This document shows positions 1 to 7,886 of a stretch of DNA of 39,112 bases, in pieces; position 1 is the first letter of the stretch, and the number at the start of each line of letters is the position of its first letter. The stretch is from a virus: positions 1-39,112 of IMG/VR virus record IMGVR_UViG_3300022752_000171; one strand, written 5' to 3'. The position numbers and the translations under genes were made by a program. The notes beneath the pieces were generated by a model that saw only the letters and a program-made list of their open reading frames with translations, did not search any database and was not told the DNA's origin.

Positions 1-707
1 GCCGTTTGAGTATTTGTCATAGTTTTTTTAGCATTTACGTTAGGTATTTTAGCTGATGGTTTAGAATCTTTCCATTGTTCATATTCGACTCGTGCTGCAA
101 GATAATCTGCATGATGTAAAATCATAGGCAAATTAGTACGGAGTTTTGCATCTGCACTACGTGATATAAAATAAGGCTTATTAGCATCATCATATAAACC
201 ATCATGTATTTTTATGCCTTGCGTCTCATTCCAAGTAGTTTTGATATTAAAATGTTGTAATGTCCATAAACTAAGGTCTGGTACCATAGTAAATGGTATA
301 TTAGTATTATGCTTGTACATTTTACCTTGATTCTTACGATGCCATTCTGAATCATTTACTTGATAAACTTCTTCGCCATCTCCCGGAAATCCTGCCTTAC
401 CTAGATCATGGTGCATAGCAGCGAACATTAATTCTTCGAAAGTGAAATTACGAACATCGGCACCTAAACGTTTCCACGTGTTATACAATTCTTCGGTAAT
501 ATCCATCACACGTAATACATGGTCGACATAACCCCCTTCAAATGCATTATGAAAGTGATCAGTGCCAGATGCTGGCATTAATATCATACGACTTTCAAAA
601 TGGTCATACATGGCTTGTAATTCTTTTGCTCGTGAAGGAAATAACTTGTTAACTCGTTCACGAAATTCGATCCAATTCTGTTGGATTTGTTCTGCTGTTA
701 AACTCAT
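1..707 (-). CDS. HD-domain phosphohydrolase (C-terminus cut by window edge)
   Basis: The reading frame starts with ATG at 707 and is still open at base 1, giving 235 residues. It contains the HD-superfamily metal ligands: His63 in YVDHVLRV, the His100-Asp101 pair in MHHDLGKAG, and a later HHADYLAARVEYE segment that can supply the last Asp. HD proteins hydrolyse phosphate esters, often nucleotides or cyclic nucleotides; the substrate here cannot be read from the sequence. The start lies 3 bases after the stop of the ClpP-like gene, so the two are probably co-transcribed. A role in nucleotide salvage or signal degradation is inference. Confidence 0.85.
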   Translation of the reverse strand, partial: MSLTAEQIQQNWIEFRERVNKLFPSRAKELQAMYDHFESRMILMPASGTDHFHNAFEGGYVDHVLRVMDITEELYNTWKRLGADVRNFTFEELMFAAMHHDLGKAGFPGDGEEVYQVNDSEWHRKNQGKMYKHNTNIPFTMVPDLSLWTLQHFNIKTTWNETQGIKIHDGLYDDANKPYFISRSADAKLRTNLPMILHHADYLAARVEYEQWKDSKPSAKIPNVNAKKTMTNTQT

Positions 708-710
708 AGA

Positions 711-1331
711 TTAAATTATTTGGTCAATTATTCCGTATTCTTTCAATTGTTGTGCTGATAAAAATAAATCAGTCTTTTGTTGTTGTCGCCACCAATCAGC
801 ATTTTTATTAGATTTAGATGCTAATAACTCACATACGTCATTTTCTAATGATTTAAGATTGTTAATATAAGCACTCATATCACTAACTTTAATGCCGTCT
901 GCGAAACTAATAGCTTCATGAAACATTACACATGAACGCTTACTAGCCATACGCGTCCCAGTGCCGCATGCTAAAATTACAGCTGCAGCACTAAATGCTC
1001 TCCCGCGGCAAATCGTATTAACAGGTACTGATAACGATTCGATATAATCTATAATGCCTAGCATTTCATACACATCGCCTCCGTTAGAATTAATAATAAG
1101 ATTGATAGGTTCATTTATATTATCAATAGTACGATTAGTTAATATTGCCCGTATACGTATGATTAAGTCAACTAATGTATTTTCGTCAATGTCATTATTA
1201 AGAAAAACAACAGACGATGATAAATCCATTTGGGTTGATATTTGCTGCGATACGATATCATATGGAGAATCTATACCCTCCATTTGTTGTGCTTGTGCAC
1301 GTGATGTATTTTTTTCTTCGTATATACTCAT
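711..1331 (-). CDS. ClpP-like serine protease (S14 family)
   Basis: The 206-residue protein has the ClpP fold signature: the strand LIINSNGGDVYEM (78-90), nucleophile Ser114 in GRAFSAAAV, His138 in MFHEA, and a final TDLFLSAQQLKEYGIID block whose Asp188 aligns with the ClpP catalytic Asp. The length is normal for ClpP. It could work with host Clp ATPases or act as a head-maturation protease, since S14 enzymes do this in some phages; no capsid gene is near enough to decide. No ClpX/ClpA-like ATPase lies beside it. The family is firm, the role open. Confidence 0.9.
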   Translation of the reverse strand: MSIYEEKNTSRAQAQQMEGIDSPYDIVSQQISTQMDLSSSVVFLNNDIDENTLVDLIIRIRAILTNRTIDNINEPINLIINSNGGDVYEMLGIIDYIESLSVPVNTICRGRAFSAAAVILACGTGTRMASKRSCVMFHEAISFADGIKVSDMSAYINNLKSLENDVCELLASKSNKNADWWRQQQKTDLFLSAQQLKEYGIIDQII

Positions 1332-1369
1332 GATCTAATTATAATAACTTTTATAACAAAACACAAATT

Positions 1370-1888
1370 TTATTTTAACTTTTTAAGTTGTCGTTCTAAT
1401 TTACGTAGTCGTGTCTTGCCTTGATTAATATCTCGCTTAAGTGTTGATTTAACTAGTTCTCCGCGAGTAAGTAGTATTTGCTGTAATAGTTGATCACGTA
1501 GTTCGTGTTTTTCTTGTTTAGTTAATCGTTTTTTGCTGTTAGAGTCAGAACTAATATCAGTTGGCGGTAATGTATTTTTAAGTTTTGGTTGTTCGATTCC
1601 TTTATGAAATACATTGCCTTCAGCATCTACAAACTCTTTCATAAACTGCCATCCACGCGGCTTACCCGACGATTTATATCCCGTAGATATATCTGGATTA
1701 CCACATAACTTTAATGAACATTTGTTACATAAAACAGCTGTAGTATTGACACCGACACGCGTCCATTCTGTACATATAGAACCCTGCCAATATTTTCCAT
1801 CTGGTTTACTATTTCTACAGATCATGTAACGGTGTTTGTTGATAATTTTAGTCGCATATGTATGCGAATCGATTTGTTTTTTTGCCAT
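1370..1888 (-). CDS. Unknown protein with cysteine cluster and basic coiled tail
   Basis: 172 residues, family not recognised. Cys24, Cys39, Cys54, Cys57 and Cys62 (the last three in LCNKCSLKLCG) could bind zinc. The C-terminal third (from about residue 120) is highly charged, Lys/Arg-rich and predicted helical, ending RKLERQLKKLK, as expected for a nucleic-acid or protein interaction tail. It lies between the ClpP-like gene and the coiled-coil membrane protein. Confidence 0.75.
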   Translation of the reverse strand: MAKKQIDSHTYATKIINKHRYMICRNSKPDGKYWQGSICTEWTRVGVNTTAVLCNKCSLKLCGNPDISTGYKSSGKPRGWQFMKEFVDAEGNVFHKGIEQPKLKNTLPPTDISSDSNSKKRLTKQEKHELRDQLLQQILLTRGELVKSTLKRDINQGKTRLRKLERQLKKLK

Positions 1889-1905
1889 AACTTTAAATTA
1901 ATATG

Positions 1906-3048
1906 TTACGTCCAATAAGGTTTAGGACGATTTGGTTTATTGTTTTTTTCTTGATAAATATCAGGATGAGATCCAGATGGCGTATTATTAGTAGTGTCAA
2001 TACTAACTGTACCCATGGTAAATGTTTTAATTACAGATAAAGGATCTTGTACTGTAGCTGGTTCTATATCAGGTACATCTGAACCAGTAATGGCAGAATC
2101 TTGTAGAGTATTTGTAGCTTCTTGCATTACGGGCACTTCTACGATCTTTTCTACTTCTACGATCTTTTCTACCTCTATAGGCACTTCTACAATCTTTTCT
2201 ACTATTATTTCCTTTAGCGTTTCATTAACTTCTTTTTCTATTGGTTTGATTCTAGTTTTATTAAATGCCTGATTTGCTATAACTACTAATGTTATAGCCA
2301 ACGGGTCAAATACAAATATAATCAATAACAAATACCAATTAATGACATGGTCCATTGATACATTTAATAACTTTGAAATATACATTAACGGACCTAATTC
2401 TTTAACAGACGCATCCGAATTGCGTAATTGTAGTATTTGCATATCTACACTAGATATTGAATCAGATAATGCTTGTATTTTTACATCGACAGAGTCTCGT
2501 AATGATGTAGCATTAGCCACTTCGGTTTGAAGTAATCGTCTAGATGTATTTGTTGTACTAGTTATAACTTGTCCAGTACGTTGATCGACTCGCTGAGTCT
2601 GTTCTGTATTAGACATAGCTAATCTAAGTTGCGTTATAGAATTAGTTAACTGTTCTTTTTCAGATACATATTCGGTTTTACGTGATTCAAAATTAACTTT
2701 TTTAGCATCTAGCAAAGTAATCTGCCTATCAACGTTTTGTGTAGATGCGTACGTTTCTTGGTACGCGCCTGTCAGAAATCCGTATATACCAGCACTAGTA
2801 ATACATATTAAAATAAACGTGGCTAGTATAAGATACGCCCGTAGTACTTTATTAATAGTATTCCAGTACTGATATAGTGCAGATGCTATTACTAGCTTAG
2901 CAAACTCCAAACTTCCGGCCATGATCATTACCTGTACACTAGCGCCGGCAAATAATTTACCTAAACCGTATACTGAATAGAATGCAGCTGAACACGAGAC
3001 AGAAAATGCACTTAATGCAATTACGTAAGGAAATATTTTGTTTTTCAT
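1906..3048 (-). CDS. Multi-pass membrane protein with periplasmic coiled coil and VEKIVEVP repeats
   Basis: 380 residues. Hydrophobic segments lie near 5-27, 35-58, 70-94 and 236-260. Residues 105-215 between the third and fourth are a long charged helical region with heptad character (coiled coil). After the last membrane segment, residues 283-310 are a low-complexity run of IVEKIVEVP-type repeats, then a Pro/Thr/Asp-rich tail. The shape suggests an inner-membrane protein with a large soluble coiled loop, perhaps involved in envelope remodelling or superinfection control; this is inference. The downstream DNA repeats the EKIVEV codons, so length variation is likely. Confidence 0.8.
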   Translation of the reverse strand: MKNKIFPYVIALSAFSVSCSAAFYSVYGLGKLFAGASVQVMIMAGSLEFAKLVIASALYQYWNTINKVLRAYLILATFILICITSAGIYGFLTGAYQETYASTQNVDRQITLLDAKKVNFESRKTEYVSEKEQLTNSITQLRLAMSNTEQTQRVDQRTGQVITSTTNTSRRLLQTEVANATSLRDSVDVKIQALSDSISSVDMQILQLRNSDASVKELGPLMYISKLLNVSMDHVINWYLLLIIFVFDPLAITLVVIANQAFNKTRIKPIEKEVNETLKEIIVEKIVEVPIEVEKIVEVEKIVEVPVMQEATNTLQDSAITGSDVPDIEPATVQDPLSVIKTFTMGTVSIDTTNNTPSGSHPDIYQEKNNKPNRPKPYWT

Positions 3049-3050
3049 TT

Positions 3051-3224
3051 TTAACTAATAGAAATTCGCTCCATGGCAAATTTAATTCGGTTACGTATTT
3101 CGGTTAAACGCCTAATGGCTTCATTAGTATCAACAGCCTTACGGCTAGCTAACTCCGATAAAACACCAGCCATATTGTCAGCTTCGTCTAATCTACGTAA
3201 CACATTGTCTTTGTCTTTGATCAT
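3051..3224 (-). CDS. Small helical protein, 57 aa
   Basis: ATG at 3224 overlaps the uvsE stop as ATGA, and the frame ends with TAA at 3051, two bases before the next start at 3048. The 57-residue product begins MIKDKDNVLRRLDEADNM and is mostly charged helix (RRLTEIRNRIKFAMERI). Family unknown. Tight coupling on both sides supports that it is real. Confidence 0.7.
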   Translation of the reverse strand: MIKDKDNVLRRLDEADNMAGVLSELASRKAVDTNEAIRRLTEIRNRIKFAMERISIS

Positions 3225-4276
3225 AAATTTATTTCCTGTTGATTTTGATTATATACATAAATATCTCGGAACCGCAAAAGAGCTAGCTCCTTGGCCTTAG
3301 CTTCGATCATAATATCGAGTGGCAAGCCGTATGTTTCGATAGGTCCTACAATGTAATCGGAATGTGCAGTTTCTTTGATCTTGTTAATTTCTTTTTTGTA
3401 AGCTGCAATAGTGGGCCAATTCGGAATATCTTTTTCGGATATGTTATTAGTAGCACACATATTTTGTACAATAGTCTGATACTCTTGTCGGCGCGATTCG
3501 GACCAATGTGTAGCTTGACGTATATGACTAGGCCAAGTACTACGTGCTAACATCAACGCCTCATGTTCGGATAACCCGTTAGTATGAAACTTATGATGAT
3601 AGTAATCGAATGTAATAGGAATACCGTTAAGACGGTGCACTAAATTGTATAGCATCAATACGCTATACATACTCTTCTTGTCATCATTCTCAATAACAAG
3701 CCTACTTTTGCAATTGTCAGATAATCGATCCCAGCCCTTAAGCCAACGTGTAGCAGTAGCCTCATGGTTGCCATATGCTCCACCGATATGAATATTGATC
3801 TTGTTCTCAAATGATGGCTCAAAGCCCATCATATCAAACATCTCGGAATGTCGCTCTAAGCTAACAATTGTCTTGTTAACGACAGCCTCATGAGGTGAAC
3901 ATAGTATATGAAACTGTCCAGGATGTGTAGATAGCCTATGACCATGTGCCTTGGCAAAGTCGCCACATTCGCGTAGTTTAGCCGCTAATAAATCATAGTT
4001 AGGTAGATCGGTTAATTCATAATGATCGGCCCATGGTATAAGCTCAGAACCAATTCGGAATAATGTGATACCATGATCTTCGTTCCATTTAAGATAATGA
4101 AGCAGGTCTGTAGCATTTTGCAATGCTATATCGCCGAGCTTAGCTAAGTCCCAGGTATGATACCAAGAATCTTTACGAACGCCGCGGCTCGTTGTAACGC
4201 GACCTCCTAACTTTTTTGGGCGGCTAGTCAATGTCATATTGACACATGCATAGCCTAATCTTACATTGTCGTTCAT
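3221..4276 (-). CDS. uvsE: UV DNA damage endonuclease (UvdE/UvsE)
   Basis: 351 residues, with the family start (RLGYACVNMTL), the TIM-barrel metal-site segments LSTHPGQF, VIENDDK and FDYYHHKF, and a SESRR segment near the C-terminus. UvdE nicks DNA 5' of UV photoproducts and starts an alternative excision repair pathway; in a phage it would repair the incoming or replicating genome. It has its own strong promoter-like block just upstream (4284-4330) and shares an ATGA overlap with the small gene after it. Length and motifs are normal for the family. Confidence 0.95.
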   Translation of the reverse strand: MNDNVRLGYACVNMTLTSRPKKLGGRVTTSRGVRKDSWYHTWDLAKLGDIALQNATDLLHYLKWNEDHGITLFRIGSELIPWADHYELTDLPNYDLLAAKLRECGDFAKAHGHRLSTHPGQFHILCSPHEAVVNKTIVSLERHSEMFDMMGFEPSFENKINIHIGGAYGNHEATATRWLKGWDRLSDNCKSRLVIENDDKKSMYSVLMLYNLVHRLNGIPITFDYYHHKFHTNGLSEHEALMLARSTWPSHIRQATHWSESRRQEYQTIVQNMCATNNISEKDIPNWPTIAAYKKEINKIKETAHSDYIVGPIETYGLPLDIMIEAKAKELALLRFRDIYVYNQNQQEINL

Positions 4277-4283
4277 TTATTTT

Positions 4284-4330
4284 TTATTTGATACTTAATA
4301 ATAAGAAAAAACCCGTACGAATCCAAATCT
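4284..4330 (-). promoter_or_regulatory. Conserved early-type promoter block upstream of uvsE
   Basis: On the coding strand this reads GGATTCGTACGGG…TTATTATTAAGTATC and ends 8 bases before the uvsE start codon. The same block occurs before seven other genes in the window. This copy lacks the 27-bp palindromes seen at most others and instead overlaps a terminator-like hairpin. Confidence 0.6.
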
Positions 4331-4367
4331 TTTTTATCAAAAAAGAACTTGAATTAGTAACGGGTTT
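4305..4367 (-). terminator. Terminator-like long hairpin overlapping the uvsE promoter
   Basis: On the minus strand AAACCCGT (4360-4367 side) pairs with ACGGGTTT (4309-4316 side), followed directly by a run of T. Inside, CTTTTTT and AAAAAAG form a second perfect stem around a 3-base loop (4329-4345). It would end transcripts of the 4425-4859 gene, yet it occupies the conserved upstream half of the uvsE promoter block. Confidence 0.5.
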
Positions 4368-4424
4368 AATAGTATTCCAATAAACTACAACTACGTTAAA
4401 CGTTGTAATTTAATGTCATTTAGA

Positions 4425-4859
4425 TTAGTTTTCGCAGATTGGTTGCATTTGGCCTATAATCTGATATGCTATAAAATATTTAGGTAAATCTGTAGGAAGC
4501 ACTACACTAGTATCCTTACGGATATCTTTACGTCGACGCATAATTTGTCCACAGCTCCAAAGATGGTTTACAAATTTACGTATGACAGTTAAATTATCCG
4601 AAGATAATACTAGCAAGCGTTCAACTGACATAACCGTTAATATATGAGGTCCTAATCGTAATTCAGATACGGATACTATTACTGGTGGTAATTCTGTATC
4701 ATATACGTTATCAGCATGTTGTTTAGACATTTGTTTAACGCCTGAATTATGAGCCCCTATATGTAACGCATCCCATAAAAATTCTATTTTATTGGTAGGG
4801 GTCAGTCCTAGGAATACATCGAAGTCATTTTCCTGTATTACGAGATTTTTTAGTATCAT
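4425..4859 (-). CDS. Unknown protein, 144 aa
   Basis: Not recognised. A mixed alpha/beta pattern with a hydrophobic core (PPVIVSVSELRLGPHILTVMSVERLLVLS) and a basic stretch MRRRKDIRK near residue 107. The start has GGGAAA six bases upstream. It is the last gene before a terminator-like hairpin. Confidence 0.7.
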   Translation of the reverse strand: MILKNLVIQENDFDVFLGLTPTNKIEFLWDALHIGAHNSGVKQMSKQHADNVYDTELPPVIVSVSELRLGPHILTVMSVERLLVLSSDNLTVIRKFVNHLWSCGQIMRRRKDIRKDTSVVLPTDLPKYFIAYQIIGQMQPICEN

Positions 4860-4889
4860 AAATTTCCCGAAAATGATTACGTCATTTTA

Positions 4890-4898
4890 TATAAATAT
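4890..4898 (-). promoter_or_regulatory. Late-type motif ATATTTATA
   Basis: It lies about 31 bases before the 4859 start codon, in the short gap after the 90-aa gene. It is one of about a dozen copies placed shortly upstream of starts; strand assignment is by gene direction only. Confidence 0.35.
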
Positions 4899-4902
4899 CA
4901 AA

Positions 4903-5175
4903 TTAACTCAATCGACCCATCATTCCTAGACGATACCTTTTCATTACAGTTTCTCGAGCTTCGCGGCAAGTTTGTTCCATAAGTTCCAACTCCTCCATAT
5001 TAAGGGTGAACCTAGAATTACCAATGATAAAATCGCCAATTGGTACGCGATTAGTTTCATTTTTAAACATTTGTGCAGTTACTTTTTCGTTACATTCGAA
5101 ATCGATGCTGCCATAAAAACGACCACGCTGACGTGCTTTGTCCTGGTCCATTGCATAACGGTTGTTAATACTCAT
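4903..5175 (-). CDS. Unknown protein, 90 aa
   Basis: Not recognised. The N-terminal half is polar and basic (DKARQRGRFYGS). The C-terminal half is a helix rich in Glu, Met and Arg (MEELELMEQTCREARETVMKR reduced here to its pattern: acidic, then basic). Five bases separate its start from the stop of the methyltransferase-like gene, so it is probably in the same transcript. Confidence 0.7.
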   Translation of the reverse strand: MSINNRYAMDQDKARQRGRFYGSIDFECNEKVTAQMFKNETNRVPIGDFIIGNSRFTLNMEELELMEQTCREARETVMKRYRLGMMGRLS

Positions 5176-5180
5176 AAAAT

Positions 5181-6029
5181 TTATTTGTAAATAATTAAAG
5201 TGAATGCTGAATCAATGAATGAATGATCTATAACTACGTTTCCGTAAGTAGATTGTGCCCAATTTAGTACTTCACCTGGATTCCAAGTTAGTAACCCTTC
5301 ATCATCGTAAACTAATGATGAGTTTAGCAATACTACTACACCTACGTTAGCATTATTATACATTGCATTAATACTAGCAGTAAAATAGTCCCAATCTGAT
5401 ATTGTGGCTTGGTCATATCGTAAATTTAATGAATTGGCATTGATACACCAATCTTTACGAAGATCGTCCGTAACGGAAAACCAATCCATTTGACGCAAAT
5501 CCATGGTAGGATAAAGTTCTTTACCTGCGGCAATTAAAACTCCATTTGAATCTATACCGGCATAGTCGATTTCATCTATTGGTCGTTCAAGATATTGTGA
5601 ATAAAATATATTGAAATCACCACGACCACATCCAAAATCTAATACAGATGAATCGCCGATAATATCATAAATTAAACGATAATTAGCGACTTGTTGTTCT
5701 CTGTTAGCATACCCGACTACTTCTGTAGAATGATAAATATAAGCTACACTATCCTCTATTGATTCAGGTTCTTGCTCATCTAGCTCTTGTACAGGCGTTT
5801 CTGTATTTGTATCTTCGGGTGAAGACACTGGTTCATCGACTGTTTCGGGTATATTAGTAGTTTCTTCAACTGGATCTATCCACGATTCAGGTATATTAGA
5901 CTCTACTACTTCCTCGATAGTATCAGGCTCTCTATCTGCTATACTAAAGCCTGCACTATCGAATTTAGATGGCATTTCTTCCGTTGCCTCTGGTTGTGAC
6001 GTTATAAAATTTCTAAGTTTTTTTAGCAT
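5181..6029 (-). CDS. Class I SAM-dependent methyltransferase-like protein
   Basis: 282 residues. Residues 1-95 are acidic, Pro/Thr/Glu-rich and probably disordered. The Rossmann part starts near 115: motif I is VLDFGCGRGDF (129-139) and the acidic residue after strand 2 is Asp160 in YAGIDSNG. Motif IV is not a clear NPPY or DPPY, so a nucleic-acid base amino-methyltransferase is unlikely; a small-molecule, protein or O-methyltransferase is possible. It overlaps the upstream gene by 17 bases. The substrate is unknown. Confidence 0.7.
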   Translation of the reverse strand: MLKKLRNFITSQPEATEEMPSKFDSAGFSIADREPDTIEEVVESNIPESWIDPVEETTNIPETVDEPVSSPEDTNTETPVQELDEQEPESIEDSVAYIYHSTEVVGYANREQQVANYRLIYDIIGDSSVLDFGCGRGDFNIFYSQYLERPIDEIDYAGIDSNGVLIAAGKELYPTMDLRQMDWFSVTDDLRKDWCINANSLNLRYDQATISDWDYFTASINAMYNNANVGVVVLLNSSLVYDDEGLLTWNPGEVLNWAQSTYGNVVIDHSFIDSAFTLIIYK

Positions 6030-6303
6030 GTTTTTTACGTTTTTGTATTCGACTTAATTTAGATTCTAATGTAGTTAAATCCATGCGGTCCGGATGAGTT
6101 CGGTTAAAATTTTGTGTTGTTTTACACGCAATCGCCGCATATTCCCATGCCGAATCTATTGTACTTGCCGGTGGTAAAAAATACTCACTTGCTAAAATTT
6201 CTTCGTTATTTATTACGGCATATGTGCCGTCATCTAACGTAATTAGTTTAGCTGCCGGATACTGTTTAAGTACACGTTTTTGATGTTTATTTACTGTTAC
6301 CAT
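6013..6303 (-). CDS. Unknown basic protein, 96 aa
   Basis: Family not recognised. A short beta region (AKLITLDDGTYAVINNEE) precedes a helical domain and a strongly basic end (RIQKRKKHAKKT). It overlaps the start of the methyltransferase-like gene, which suggests translational coupling. Confidence 0.7.
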   Translation of the reverse strand: MVTVNKHQKRVLKQYPAAKLITLDDGTYAVINNEEILASEYFLPPASTIDSAWEYAAIACKTTQNFNRTHPDRMDLTTLESKLSRIQKRKKHAKKT

Positions 6304-6311
6304 TTTTTGTT

Positions 6312-6677
6312 TTAATAAGATCTTGGACCGATAGTTTTAAATACAAAATCATTGTTGCGTTCGAAATGGTTGATCGGATAATCATCTGTTAGTTGAATAT
6401 ATTCAGCATAGTTAGCAACGGTATGTCCTAGATTTTTATCTACAAACATATTAGTTTTACCGTCATTGTTCTGAAAAATATAAGTTAAACGGGAATTAAT
6501 AGTATATGCAGACTTATTATTGTCTACAGTCGCCATAACTATTCCAGAACCTTTTTCTGATCGCAAATCGTAAGTAGTAACACCCTTTTTAGTTTTTCTA
6601 TTAGTAACTAATCCTACCTGATTACTGCCATCGTGTTCATGCTTAAATACAACAAATTCTCCTACTTCGTAGCGCAT
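6312..6677 (-). CDS. Unknown protein, 121 aa
   Basis: The N-terminus (VGEFVVFKHEHDGSNQVGLV) has the look of a small SH3/Tudor-like barrel, but I cannot assign a family. It follows the DUF4494-like gene by two bases. Confidence 0.7.
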   Translation of the reverse strand: MRYEVGEFVVFKHEHDGSNQVGLVTNRKTKKGVTTYDLRSEKGSGIVMATVDNNKSAYTINSRLTYIFQNNDGKTNMFVDKNLGHTVANYAEYIQLTDDYPINHFERNNDFVFKTIGPRSY

Positions 6678-6679
6678 CT

Positions 6680-6889
6680 TTATTTAGTTTTGTTGTTAAT
6701 AATTTTGCAGATCTTGCTATTAGATACAGACTTAACATCAAATTCAACTCCCGAATCTTTAAAATCCTCGTTGATTAACTGTTCAGCATGTGTAACAGAC
6801 ACTGCGTTAACTAGATAGGTCTCTGTGACCCATTTTACTCCCTTAGGAGTATCGGTGGCAATTTTTACCTTTGATACGTAATAATTCAT
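6680..6889 (-). CDS. DUF4494-like protein, 69 aa
   Basis: The pattern YYVSKVKI…VTETYLVNAVSVTHAEQLINE…VEFDVKSVSNSKI follows DUF4494: a K(V/I)…VTE.YLVDA.SFTEAE core with a beta-alpha-beta layout. The family is common in Bacteroidetes and their mobile elements; its function is unknown. This copy is shorter than usual at the C-terminus. It is one of the better host-range clues in the window. Confidence 0.7.
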   Translation of the reverse strand: MNYYVSKVKIATDTPKGVKWVTETYLVNAVSVTHAEQLINEDFKDSGVEFDVKSVSNSKICKIINNKTK

Positions 6890-6920
6890 AACTATTTTGT
6901 TTTAATATTTACTTAATTAT

Positions 6921-6942
6921 AAAGACTATTTTTTTCTAGTCC
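6921..6942 (-). terminator. Weak terminator-like hairpin
   Basis: On the minus strand GACTA and TAGTC pair around an A-rich loop and are followed by TTTAT. The stem has only five pairs. It lies between the 133-aa gene and the DUF4494-like gene. Confidence 0.35.
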
Positions 6943-6963
6943 AAATAATTATGTAACTTTTTT

Positions 6964-7365
6964 TTAGATTTGTTTTGGAATGGGAGTTGCCCGGCGACCG
7001 CCTTTTGTCCGCATAGCCTCAAGTTCTTCGGCAATTTCAATCTCAGCACGTATCATTTGTTTTAATACACTTTTTTCGTCAATGAGGCTTAGAATATTTC
7101 GATACGTACGATATGGAGTATCATCTCCAGCTGCTGTCTCTGACGATTTCATTAGGGCTTTGAAACGACTAACAATACCAGATCGTAATTGTGATCGTAG
7201 CATTGAACCAAAGCCAACTACTAATACTTCTGGATCGACAGGGTCAAAATTTTTCGGGTCAACGAGCTGTCCGTACTTCCCTGTCGATTCCATGAGTATG
7301 TTTTGCAACTCCTCTTGCACTAGTTGAGTAATTCTACTTTTTAAGTCTTGGTGTTGCATGTTCAA
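6964..7365 (-). CDS. Unknown protein with possible leader peptide, 133 aa
   Basis: The N-terminus (LKSRITQLVQEELQNILMES) resembles the amphipathic leader of the 10-12 kb gene family, ending in ILME followed by S, but it is more divergent. The rest is mostly helical (SMLRSQLRSGIVSRFKALMK; IRAEIEIAEELEAM), with a short Pro/Lys tail. No family recognised. A structural or packaged role is a guess. Confidence 0.7.
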   Translation of the reverse strand: MNMQHQDLKSRITQLVQEELQNILMESTGKYGQLVDPKNFDPVDPEVLVVGFGSMLRSQLRSGIVSRFKALMKSSETAAGDDTPYRTYRNILSLIDEKSVLKQMIRAEIEIAEELEAMRTKGGRRATPIPKQI

Positions 7366-7374
7366 TTAAACGGC

Positions 7375-7560
7375 TTAGCCGCGCTTTGTTTCAGTTACTG
7401 ACTCTTTTCTATAATCAGTTACGAGTTTCTTAAATTGTCCAGCAGCCGTACGTGCACGTGTTGCAGCTGCCTTGTTTCCTTTGCTAACAAATTGGGTATG
7501 ATTAGTTTCAATCGCTTCCCAAAGTTCTTTCATCTGTGTAAATAATTCATTTGATGACAT
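7375..7560 (-). CDS. Histone H1-like (Hc1-type) DNA-binding protein
   Basis: 61 residues with the segment NKAAATRARTAAGQFKKLV, close to the NKAAGTRARKA…L.K..K.FR pattern of bacterial Hc1 proteins of Bacteroidetes and Chlamydiae. Such proteins bind DNA and compact nucleoids. The protein has the usual two-helix layout: acidic/aromatic first helix (FTQMKELWEAIETN), then basic helix. A phage copy could condense its own DNA or disturb the host nucleoid; which of these is not visible. A late-type motif is at 7577-7585. Confidence 0.75.
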   Translation of the reverse strand: MSSNELFTQMKELWEAIETNHTQFVSKGNKAAATRARTAAGQFKKLVTDYRKESVTETKRG

Positions 7561-7576
7561 AACATTTTCCTTTTTT

Positions 7577-7585
7577 TATAAATAT
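7577..7585 (-). promoter_or_regulatory. Late-type motif before the Hc1-like gene
   Basis: ATATTTATA on the coding strand, 17 bases before the start codon, followed by an A-rich stretch and AAGGAAA, a usable ribosome binding site. Confidence 0.4.
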
Positions 7586-7586
7586 A

Positions 7587-7838
7587 TTACTGTTCATAAT
7601 TATCGTAAGAGTCATCATCGTACTCCTCGATATTTTCATTGTTCCATGGTGTAACTTCAAAAACACGATTAAATTCTATTTCTAGATCATCTTCATCAGA
7701 TACATTTTTATCAATGCACTGATAAATTAAATCTCCATCCAAATATACTTCACCTATGCTAGTATCATCATCGATTAGAAACTCTAAATCGTCGCCGCGG
7801 AAGTATTCTCCAGTTAATAAATTGTGTACTGTAATCAT
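7587..7838 (-). CDS. Very acidic unknown protein, 83 aa
   Basis: About one third of the residues are Asp or Glu, with an acidic C-terminus (NNENIEEYDDDSYDNYEQ). Family unknown. Small acidic phage proteins often bind host enzymes or mimic DNA, but nothing here proves that. A late-type motif lies 13 bases upstream (7851-7859). Confidence 0.7.
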   Translation of the reverse strand: MITVHNLLTGEYFRGDDLEFLIDDDTSIGEVYLDGDLIYQCIDKNVSDEDDLEIEFNRVFEVTPWNNENIEEYDDDSYDNYEQ

Positions 7839-7850
7839 AATCGTATTTAA

Positions 7851-7859
7851 TATAAATAT
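7851..7859 (-). promoter_or_regulatory. Late-type motif before the acidic-protein gene
   Basis: GATATTTATATTAAA on the coding strand, 13 bases from the start codon. Confidence 0.4.
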
Positions 7860-7886
7860 CTATAAGCCTTTAAAAAACTATACAAA

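Noticed and set aside
5181-6029. DNA methyltransferase
   Set aside because: Motif I is clear, but there is no NPPY/DPPY catalytic motif or target-recognition domain.
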